A stretch of DNA of 7,748 nucleotides from an uncultured bacterium (GTDB lineage Bacteria > Verrucomicrobiota > Kiritimatiellia > RFP12 > UBA1067). Position numbers and translations under genes: made by a program. The notes beneath the pieces were generated by a model. It made no database searches and was not told the origin of the DNA. It was given only the letters and a program-made list of their open reading frames with translations. Location: NCBI GenBank assembly GCA_902779075.1, contig CACZAK010000249.1, positions 1 to 7,748 on the forward strand, read 5' to 3'. Below, one piece after another: positions 1 to 7,313 of this stretch. Position 1 is the stretch's first letter. Every line of letters begins with the position of its first letter.

Positions 1-1038
<1,038 letters not shown>

Positions 1039-1046
1039 TGCAATGA

Positions 1047-1052
1047 CTCCTT
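1047..1052 (-). promoter_or_regulatory. Shine-Dalgarno site of hndC
   Basis: AAGGAG on the minus strand lies 8 nt before the ATG at 1036-1038 and overlaps the TAA stop of hndB (1051-1053). This fixes the hndC start and suggests translational coupling between the two genes. Confidence 0.85.
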
Positions 1053-1413
1053 AAGCGTTCTTCACGATGTCGATCGACGGCTTGTCGAGGATCTTGCCCT
1101 CGATTAGCTCGTGGCCGACGATGTGCTTTTCGACGATGTCCTTGGCCGTCGCGGCGTCAACATGTCCGTAGATGACGGTCGGCATTCCGGGAGCGACGAC
1201 CTCAACCGTCGGCTCGGAGTGGCAAAGACCCATGCAGCCGGTCTGCCTGACGAGGACGTTTGTGAGCCCCTTCTCGGAGAGCGTGTTGATGAGCGTCGTG
1301 AACGTGTCCTTTGCGCCGGCGGCGATGCCGCAAGTGCCCATGCCGACTACGACCTGGATGTCCTTGTTGGACGAGTCGCGCATGTCGAGCGCCTTCTGCT
1401 TCTCCTCGCGCAT
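1051..1413 (-). CDS. hndB: HndB-type [2Fe-2S] thioredoxin-like subunit of NAD(P)-linked hydrogenase
   Basis: A small electron-transfer subunit of the HndABCD-type hydrogenase, 120 residues as annotated. The body matches the HndB pattern: VVVGMGTCGIAAGA at 21-34, TGCMGLCHSEPTVEVV at 58-73 and a PGMPTVIYGHV strand at 75-85. Cysteines 28, 60 and 64 are the likely cluster ligands, in the thioredoxin-like ferredoxin arrangement that lacks the first cysteine seen in NuoE. It sits between the NuoE-like and NuoF-like genes, the order known for hndA-hndB-hndC. The start is uncertain. The ATG at 1411-1413 gives the conserved frame, but its AGGGG is 15 nt away, and from memory the family usually has roughly eight more residues in front. 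A better-placed ATG (1419-1421, 7 nt after AGGGG) is in a different frame that soon stops, so a small deletion near the start is suspected. Confidence 0.88.
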   Translation of the reverse strand: MREEKQKALDMRDSSNKDIQVVVGMGTCGIAAGAKDTFTTLINTLSEKGLTNVLVRQTGCMGLCHSEPTVEVVAPGMPTVIYGHVDAATAKDIVEKHIVGHELIEGKILDKPSIDIVKNA

Positions 1414-1428
1414 CTTGCCATTTTCTTT

Positions 1429-1433
1429 CCCCT
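1429..1433 (-). promoter_or_regulatory. Shine-Dalgarno site of hndB, better placed for an out-of-frame ATG
   Basis: AGGGG on the minus strand directly follows the hndA TAA stop (1434-1436). It is 7 nt before ATG 1419-1421 but 15 nt before the in-frame hndB ATG 1411-1413. From the hndA stop to the 1421 ATG is 12 nt, exactly the gap between the hndB stop and the hndC start, which suggests 1421 was the original start. Confidence 0.6.
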
Positions 1434-1874
1434 TTAACCGAGTTTGCGATACTGTTCGATGATGCCCTCGACGTCCTTCGTCTCAAGCTTGCCGTGCACC
1501 TCGCCGTTGACGACGGCGACAGGCGCGAGGCCGCAGCAGCCGAGGCAGCGGACTGCCTCGACGGAGAAGAGCCCGTCCGAGGTCGTCGCATTGAGCCCAA
1601 CGCCGAGACGGCGCTCGAACGTGCCCAGGCAGACCTGGACGTTGTACTTGCCGGACTTCTGGAGCCGGAAGAAGTTGTAGAACGTGACGACGCCGTAAAT
1701 CTTCGCCAACGGCACGTCGAGCATCTCGGAGATCTCGATCGCTATGTTGCGCGGGATGTACCCGTACGTCTGCTGCACGCGGTGCAGAACCATGATGAGG
1801 TTGCCCGGCTTGGACTTCCATTCTTCGACAAACGCCTTTAGTTCCGGCGTCATCGTTTCGAGTTTTTCGCTCAT
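1434..1874 (-). CDS. hndA: NuoE-like [2Fe-2S] subunit of NAD(P)-linked hydrogenase (HndA/HydC) with an apparent 13-residue deletion
   Basis: First gene of the hydrogenase operon, a NuoE-like cytoplasmic subunit that normally carries one [2Fe-2S] cluster. The helical N-terminal half is intact: GNLIMVLHRVQQTYGYIPR at 24-42, then IYGVVTFYNFF at 59-69. The thioredoxin-like half starts KYNVQVCLGT (76-85, C82) and ends with RCLGCCGLAPVAVVNGEVHG (109-128; C110, C113, C114). Family members usually read C-x4-C within a CLGTACYVRGAE-like stretch. Here CLGT is followed at once by FERRLGVGLNATTSDG, which aligns with the later part of that region. About 13 residues, including the second cluster cysteine, are therefore missing without loss of frame. 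At 146 residues the protein is short for the family by about that amount. The start ATG (1872-1874) has AAGGA 8 nt upstream, and a promoter lies about 50 nt before it. Identity is firm; an intact cluster is doubtful. Confidence 0.92.
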   Translation of the reverse strand: MSEKLETMTPELKAFVEEWKSKPGNLIMVLHRVQQTYGYIPRNIAIEISEMLDVPLAKIYGVVTFYNFFRLQKSGKYNVQVCLGTFERRLGVGLNATTSDGLFSVEAVRCLGCCGLAPVAVVNGEVHGKLETKDVEGIIEQYRKLG

Positions 1875-1882
1875 TCTTATTG

Positions 1883-1887
1883 TCCTT
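1883..1887 (-). promoter_or_regulatory. Shine-Dalgarno site of hndA
   Basis: AAGGA (within AGAAGGA) on the minus strand, 8 nt before the ATG at 1872-1874. It supports that start for the first gene of the operon. Confidence 0.75.
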
Positions 1888-1925
1888 CTTTTATGCGAAC
1901 TTAAAAATTGTCCCTATTGGAAAAG

Positions 1926-1955
1926 ATTATACCCTATCTACCCATTGTTAGGCAA
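1926..1955 (-). promoter_or_regulatory. Sigma-70-type promoter of the hnd operon
   Basis: On the minus strand, TTGCCT (1950-1955) and a perfect TATAAT (1926-1931) are separated by 18 nt, in an A/T-richer gap between two G+C-rich genes. Transcription would start near 1919, giving a leader of about 45 nt before the hndA ATG. No clear redox-regulator (Rex-like) palindrome was recognised around it. Confidence 0.7.
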
Positions 1956-1984
1956 GGATAAGTTATTGGCTTCAACAGGCAAAA

Positions 1985-4900
1985 TCACTCTTTCGGGCAT
2001 GCCGGTAGGACTTTTACCCTGAAGAACCCGCTGGGTTGCGTGCGAGGAGAGGCAATTACGGTATGCGTCGTGTTTGACGCGCGATAGAAAGAGCCGACGT
2101 CGTTGCCGAACACGGAAGCTGCGCCAAGCTCATCCGCGACTTCGCAGCCGTACCAAAGCCCCTTTACGGCATTCGTGATTGAAACGCTCACCTCCTTGCC
2201 TCCCACTACATCCTCAACCTTTACGGGCTCATCTTCCGCGGCAGATTCGCCAACGCCAACAACAGGTGCGCCGACCGTCTCAGGATTCACCACGACTACT
2301 GCCTTGTATTTTCCAGACGAACCCTCGACCGGCTCTGCTACGACTTTAAGGTATTGCGGCTCGAGCCCTGCGGTGACATCCTCTGCAGAAAGGGTTATCG
2401 TAACATCCGCCGCCGCCGTATCCGCCGCCGACTGGTCCTTGGCGTCGAACGCGCTGGTCTCCGTCCCGTTGATGAGATCAAACTCCTGGTGCCATTGCGA
2501 GCCGGCAGTGACGGACGCATCCTGCGAGTCGCAGACAAGCCAGCCGCCGGCGCCATACGCGAGAGGGAAGTCCCTCTGCGTCACCTTGAGCGACTGGCAG
2601 ACCGTTCCGAACTTGTCGTATATTGTGATCTGCTGCTTGTTGTTCTGTATCTTCGGCCAGCCATTGTCGGCCCAGTCCGCTTGGTTCGCCGTCCAGGACT
2701 TCAACGGCTTGACGTCGCCTTTGCCTTTCTTGTTCGTAAGCGTAACATGGCAGTGCGTGGTCGTATCGTGGTCATCGCCCTGCTTAAGGAAGCAGACTGT
2801 GACGTCAGCAAGATCAAGAGTCGCAGCATCCGAAATATTGGTAAGCGTGAACCATTCGCCCGTGTCGCCATCCGCGCCGTCGTTTGTGTTCCCGCAGAAG
2901 GAATGGAGCCTGAGATACTTCTTCTCATTCGTCTCGGGAATCGCGGCAAATACTTGCGTGCCGTCCGCCGCGAAGATCGCAATCGGCCCCGCGCCAGTGA
3001 ACGTCGCATTGCCGACGATTACCTGGTCAGTCAGTTCCCCGTCGTGCGCTTCGATGTAGGCACGGCGGTCGGCGACAATGTATATCGAGTCGTTCGCATC
3101 GCACACCGTACCGGCGGGGAACGTAAAATCGACCGAGAAAGCAAGGCGCCATCCGCTCATGTCGACGGCTTCTGCATTGTCGTTTTGTATTATGACGACT
3201 TCCGCACCATAGAACTGTCCCGTGACACCAAGAGCTTCGGCCTGCTCAGCATCAAGCGCAGTGAGGTTGGAGATGGAAATATTCGGGGCGAGCGTCGCAA
3301 TCGGGCTTTGCGCCTCGGGGATGCCAGCGTTCAGGTTGGAGCCATAGCCAATCGCCTTCGCCCTGTTGGTGACGGAGTGCGTGACGTACAGATGCTCGCG
3401 GCGCGGTACGACGTAATCGTTCCATATTTCGTCGATGCCTGCATCAATGTCTGCAGGTCGCGTTCCCGACGGCCAGACGTCGATCGCGCTGTCGGAATTG
3501 TCGTCCGGCCACTTCGCAAGGTCCAGCGCCGAGTCCGCGCGCATCAGGTTCGCCATCTCGCGCATCTTCACCATGAACGGAACCTCGCTCTCCGGAGTGC
3601 CCGGCTCCTTGAGCTCTTGGTCCATCAGCGTCCTGAGACGGCGCAGGTAGAGACGGCGGAACTTTGATGACTGCCATACGGCCTCGAAGCCGTCGTTTCC
3701 GTTATTGCAAGTTCCTGTCATGCCCGACTGCTTCCAGCAGCGTACGCGGTTGCCACCATAGAACGGATGAGACTTGAACCAGTCCTGATTCGACATAAGC
3801 CCGATCTTAGAGCCGATGTCGCCCTGGTAATATTGCCCAAAGCTCACGTTGAAGTCGTAGCCGAGCGGCATCCACGTACCCTTGCCGCGCGTCCCCTGCA
3901 ACATGTCCGGGTTATCGTAGTACGCGCAGATATTCGCCCACACATCGTCCATTTCCTGCGTAATCTTTGCAGAGGCGAGATAGTTCAGCCACGCTGGGAG
4001 ATCGAACTTCTGGACAACAAACTTCGTAAGCGCAGCATTGTCGAGTCCAGTTGTGTCTGTCGTGGAGGAAGACAAAGCATCCGAACTTGTGCCTGACACG
4101 TTTTGCGCCGCCGTTATCTTGGAGCGGAGCTCACTTTGAAGCACCGTTATGTTCGACTCGTCCTCATCGTCTGGCGTTTTCTTTTCAATGCCGCCCGCCG
4201 TCGTTCCCGATCCGCTCTTGAGCGTTCCCACGTTCTTGTAGCCATATCCGAACTTGTCGAGACCGTAGACGTCCTCGATCAATTCGTCCGTGAAACGCTC
4301 GGAGTTGAACGCCAGCTGGTAGAATTCGCCGTTCAAGTTGCAGCGAACGGGGAAGTCGAAAGGAACATGGTTGCCCATTTTCCTGAAGAGCCAGAACGCA
4401 ATCATCTGGCGCATGAAACTCGGGTCGGCGAACTCGCTGATGAGAGAAGTCTTGCGGATTTCCTCGATGTCCTCGCCGGAAACTACATCGCGCATGGTCA
4501 GAGGATGCGCCTTGGCGAAACGGAGTCCATGCCCCTTCTTCGTGAACTTGGCGGACGTATTGCCGCGCAGGTCGATCCGCACGTAGTCATAGTAATTGGA
4601 CGTAGACGAGTCGTAAATGGCGATGCGGGCATTGTAGGGAACAAGCGAAAGGTCTTGCTTGTCAGCATCGACGTCCATCTGCGTCAGATGGTTGCCGCTC
4701 GCGAACATATGCCAAGTCGGGAGCGTCGCGCTCATTTGCGTGGTCGGATCGGGCTCCACAATCGTTCCATACCATTCGTAGCCATCGTCCTTGTTGTTGA
4801 AGCTCGGGGAAGTCCACTCCACTCCCTCGCCGTCGGTAATAAGAACTTTCCACTGAATAAGATGTCCAGCGTCTGGGAAATAACTCGCCGGAATCGTCGC

Positions 4901-7198
4901 CGTGTACTGGTTGCCCCAGTTGGCATCAGTTGTCTTAGCCGCCATGTCGATGTTGTTCGTTACAAGCGTCGTATCATCAAGGTCCTTGCGATAGACGAAC
5001 TTGATGGACTGAATCACGTCAGCATCGCGCGGAACAAAAGTGCCGTCCGGGTTCATCACGGCATTGATCGGGAGCGTAACCGTGTAGTCCGTTCCAGGAA
5101 TTGCCGGCGGCGTAATTGCCGCGAACTCGCTCGCAAGGTCCGTCTTTTTCTGATCGGGCTTCTCGTAAAGCGGCCCGACGTTCGGGCCAATGCGCGTGAG
5201 ACCCGTTGTCGCCGTGTTCGCCGCGCCGCGCGTCGGCGTCGGGCACATCCAGCGCCGAGTGCCCTCTCCTTCCTCCGCGTCGCCGACGATTATCGACCAG
5301 CCCTCTGGGAGATCGCTCGGGACAACAACGGTATCGACGACCGTTCCCTTGTCCGAATCACCGCCCGGGGCATAGTAGAGCCGTACATACGGCGACTTCT
5401 TCGGGTTCACCTTGTCGCCCCACACAAGGATATTGCCATAGTCCTCAAAAATCATCGGCTTGCCGTCAAATGTTCCTTCAGCGAACGCGCTAACCGCCTT
5501 GTCCTTGCTGTTGGAATAGCGCTCAGAAGTATAGAATATCGCCCTTCCGTGCGGCGGGACGAGACGCGACGGGAAGTTGCCAACCCCTGCGGGATCGGTC
5601 TTTTTGCCACGGTTCACTCGGATAAAGCGATAGTCGGCAAGGTCGGCCCACTTGTCAGACGTGTTCTCGACCTCCACCCAACCGCTCTCCAGACCGTTGA
5701 CATCCATTCCCTCCATGCCGTTCAGCGTCCTTGCATCCGTCGGCTTCGGCAGTATCTCGCTGATGCGCAGCACGCACTCATGCGTCTCCTCTGCTGTAGT
5801 CACGCCAGTCGCCTTGTACTGGGTGAACGCGGCAAGTTGATTCGCTATCGGTTCGCCAGAAGAGTCTGCAAGGAAGTCGAAGTCGGCAAGCGGACTGTTC
5901 GCGGCGTCCTCGGCAGCAGTGAAAATAGAGCTGCCAACGCCAAAGTCTGTGTGAACAGCGTAAAGCTTAGCGCCGGAAAGAGGCCACCCGCCGCGCGGGT
6001 CATCACCAAAAGTGACTGTGCCTGTAACGGATGTATTGTTCCACTTGATGCCGTCAGATGAGGCTATCTCAACTCCGTCACAGTATAACTTTGCGCCAGT
6101 TTGCGCAGCGAAGGCGAAAGTCCAGACATGCGGTGCAGTCCAGTCCGCGACTGCGGATGATGTCACTTTGTTTGTCGTCGTGCCATGCCCGAGCGAGAAT
6201 GTGCCATCTCCGTTGGAGTATGCAAAAGCATAGAAGTTTTCACCATTTGACGCCCGATAGATATGGCATCCCGCGATTTCGCCGCGTACACCGTCCGGCA
6301 ATTCTGCAAGAACGCTTGCGACGACGGCATTCGTGCTGCCAAAGCCCAGTGTCTGCGTAATGCCAGTATCGCCGAGAACGAGGCCATCGACGTACGATTC
6401 CGGAACCTTCGTCGCATCCTGCGGGAAGGCCCACGACACTTCGTCGCTCGTCGAGGAATGGGCGCACGTCGCGGCGGGATATTCGGTACACAGCGCGGCA
6501 TACTGCTCCGCCGGGAGATCTGCAGTTCCATAGCCGATCATGCGGAGCACGGCGAAGCCAGCGCCGCTCGAAAATGGATTCCCAGATCCAATCCCACCAA
6601 GCAGACTGCCGATCTGGATTCCGTTGCCGAGCATTGTCACGAACGCCGGATCGGAGACGGGATCGCGGTCGTCGATCTGCACCGATGCACCATCCGTCGT
6701 ACTGAAGCGAACGGTGAAAAGATGCCAGCCCACCACGTTTCCCACATCAACTATATTCGTGTAAGTGTTAGCGGCCGAAGGTGCGTTTATAAGCCGGACA
6801 TGCCCGTCGCCGGATTTAACGAGCATCGTCATGTCGTATCCCTTATTCTTGTGCCCCATGCACCACAGGATCGCGGGACCGGTGGAAGTTGCAGAAACGG
6901 AATCAACGCAACCGTATGTCACAAAGGTAAAGGCATCCTTCGCAGTGCAACTGCTTTGGTATGGCGACCACTTCGGCGAAGCATTAGAAGCCGTTACCAC
7001 ATACACATTCGTCGGCCAGCCGTCGGGCCCGGCAACGGACTGCGTGACATTGCCCGCTTCGCCGCCCCATGAAGAAACCCATCCACCCGTCGGGGTGTTA
7101 TTCGGCGTCCAGTCGAAGAATGGCACAACGTCATCCGCGTACACCGCGCATGCAACTGAAAAAACCGCAACAGCTGCAATACCTGTCCTTAGACGCAT
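1985..7198 (-). CDS. Very large exported protein with LamG-like, lamin-tail and CotH kinase-like domains
   Basis: A 1737-residue protein with a signal peptide (basic MRLR, hydrophobic 6-20, likely cleavage AVYA/DD after residue 21). Approximate segments: LamG/concanavalin-like at 80-240 and again at 265-445; lamin-tail domain at 476-660 (RISEILPKP, then GWVEVENTS); beta-sandwich spacer at 695-815; CotH kinase-like domain at 870-1270; lamin-tail-like domains at 1305-1415 and 1428-1560; C-terminal beta-rich tail ending PSGFFRVKV. CotH signatures seen: RIDLRGNTS at 874-882 with K887/K888; NLNGEFYQLAFNSER at 954-968; LNYLASAKITQEMDDVWAN at 1071-1089; and the metal-site-like GYDFNVSFG at 1113-1121 (D1115). 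Known CotH proteins are atypical secreted or spore-coat protein kinases; kinase activity here is inferred. No membrane anchor or sorting motif is recognised at the end. The start ATG has AAGGGG 5 nt upstream. Codons are more A/T-ending than in the neighbours, especially in the signal peptide. Substrate and cellular role are unknown. Confidence 0.88.
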   Translation of the reverse strand: MRLRTGIAAVAVFSVACAVYADDVVPFFDWTPNNTPTGGWVSSWGGEAGNVTQSVAGPDGWPTNVYVVTASNASPKWSPYQSSCTAKDAFTFVTYGCVDSVSATSTGPAILWCMGHKNKGYDMTMLVKSGDGHVRLINAPSAANTYTNIVDVGNVVGWHLFTVRFSTTDGASVQIDDRDPVSDPAFVTMLGNGIQIGSLLGGIGSGNPFSSGAGFAVLRMIGYGTADLPAEQYAALCTEYPAATCAHSSTSDEVSWAFPQDATKVPESYVDGLVLGDTGITQTLGFGSTNAVVASVLAELPDGVRGEIAGCHIYRASNGENFYAFAYSNGDGTFSLGHGTTTNKVTSSAVADWTAPHVWTFAFAAQTGAKLYCDGVEIASSDGIKWNNTSVTGTVTFGDDPRGGWPLSGAKLYAVHTDFGVGSSIFTAAEDAANSPLADFDFLADSSGEPIANQLAAFTQYKATGVTTAEETHECVLRISEILPKPTDARTLNGMEGMDVNGLESGWVEVENTSDKWADLADYRFIRVNRGKKTDPAGVGNFPSRLVPPHGRAIFYTSERYSNSKDKAVSAFAEGTFDGKPMIFEDYGNILVWGDKVNPKKSPYVRLYYAPGGDSDKGTVVDTVVVPSDLPEGWSIIVGDAEEGEGTRRWMCPTPTRGAANTATTGLTRIGPNVGPLYEKPDQKKTDLASEFAAITPPAIPGTDYTVTLPINAVMNPDGTFVPRDADVIQSIKFVYRKDLDDTTLVTNNIDMAAKTTDANWGNQYTATIPASYFPDAGHLIQWKVLITDGEGVEWTSPSFNNKDDGYEWYGTIVEPDPTTQMSATLPTWHMFASGNHLTQMDVDADKQDLSLVPYNARIAIYDSSTSNYYDYVRIDLRGNTSAKFTKKGHGLRFAKAHPLTMRDVVSGEDIEEIRKTSLISEFADPSFMRQMIAFWLFRKMGNHVPFDFPVRCNLNGEFYQLAFNSERFTDELIEDVYGLDKFGYGYKNVGTLKSGSGTTAGGIEKKTPDDEDESNITVLQSELRSKITAAQNVSGTSSDALSSSTTDTTGLDNAALTKFVVQKFDLPAWLNYLASAKITQEMDDVWANICAYYDNPDMLQGTRGKGTWMPLGYDFNVSFGQYYQGDIGSKIGLMSNQDWFKSHPFYGGNRVRCWKQSGMTGTCNNGNDGFEAVWQSSKFRRLYLRRLRTLMDQELKEPGTPESEVPFMVKMREMANLMRADSALDLAKWPDDNSDSAIDVWPSGTRPADIDAGIDEIWNDYVVPRREHLYVTHSVTNRAKAIGYGSNLNAGIPEAQSPIATLAPNISISNLTALDAEQAEALGVTGQFYGAEVVIIQNDNAEAVDMSGWRLAFSVDFTFPAGTVCDANDSIYIVADRRAYIEAHDGELTDQVIVGNATFTGAGPIAIFAADGTQVFAAIPETNEKKYLRLHSFCGNTNDGADGDTGEWFTLTNISDAATLDLADVTVCFLKQGDDHDTTTHCHVTLTNKKGKGDVKPLKSWTANQADWADNGWPKIQNNKQQITIYDKFGTVCQSLKVTQRDFPLAYGAGGWLVCDSQDASVTAGSQWHQEFDLINGTETSAFDAKDQSAADTAAADVTITLSAEDVTAGLEPQYLKVVAEPVEGSSGKYKAVVVVNPETVGAPVVGVGESAAEDEPVKVEDVVGGKEVSVSITNAVKGLWYGCEVADELGAASVFGNDVGSFYRASNTTHTVIASPRTQPSGFFRVKVLPACPKE

Positions 7199-7203
7199 AT
7201 TAT

Positions 7204-7209
7204 CCCCTT
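7204..7209 (-). promoter_or_regulatory. Shine-Dalgarno site of the CotH/lamin-tail gene
   Basis: AAGGGG on the minus strand, 5 nt before the ATG at 7196-7198. It supports that start, which also gives a well-formed signal peptide. Confidence 0.65.
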
Positions 7210-7225
7210 CTCAATCCTCGCACTA

Positions 7226-7263
7226 CAACGCGGCGACCTGCGAGGTCTCGAATCGCCGCGTTG
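7226..7263. repeat. Perfect 11-bp inverted repeat in the leader of the CotH/lamin-tail gene
   Basis: CAACGCGGCGA (7226-7236) is the exact reverse complement of TCGCCGCGTTG (7253-7263), with a 16-nt loop that contains a smaller palindrome CGAGGTCTCG (7241-7250). It lies between the fucO terminator and the ribosome-binding site, ending 27 nt before the ATG at 7198. No T-run follows on either strand, so it is not a standard terminator. It could be an operator or a structured 5' leader element; its role is unknown. Confidence 0.7.
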
Positions 7264-7275
7264 CCATTGGGTATG

Positions 7276-7309
7276 AAAAGGGGGAGAGGACCAACCCTCT
7301 CCCCCTTTT
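7276..7309 (-). terminator. Intrinsic terminator of fucO
   Basis: A 14-bp perfect stem (7276-7289 with 7296-7309) around a 6-nt loop. On the minus strand it reads AAAAGGGGGAGAGG, loop, CCTCTCCCCCTTTT, so a G+C stem is flanked by A- and T-runs. It begins 4 nt after the fucO TGA stop (7314-7316). The symmetric A/T ends could also let it work on the other strand, but no plus-strand gene reaches it. Confidence 0.92.
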
Positions 7310-7313
7310 ATTG

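Noticed and set aside
1900..1980. Rex-type redox operator near the hnd promoter
   Set aside because: Only scattered half-site resemblance (for example CTAACAA) was found; no paired palindrome with the right spacing.
2354..3667. 437-codon plus-strand open frame
   Set aside because: It lies opposite well-defined lamin-tail and CotH segments and contains no known motif.
4103..6061. 652-codon open frame on the plus strand
   Set aside because: It is antisense to the CotH/lamin-tail gene. The translation is Arg/Val-rich with no recognisable domain and no good ribosome-binding site, as expected for a shadow frame in G+C-rich DNA.
7135..7198. Lipoprotein signal (C17 in SVAC) for the large protein
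   Set aside because: Position -3 is Ser rather than Leu, and a standard signal peptidase I site AVYA/DD follows four residues later.
7199..7225. GATAAT just before the ATG at 7198, with TTGTAG 18 nt upstream, as a promoter
   Set aside because: Transcription would begin inside the coding region and leave the AAGGGG site unused. The A/T stretch is better explained as the spacer of the ribosome-binding site.
7226..7263. Leader hairpin as a second terminator
   Set aside because: No T-run follows the stem on either strand.
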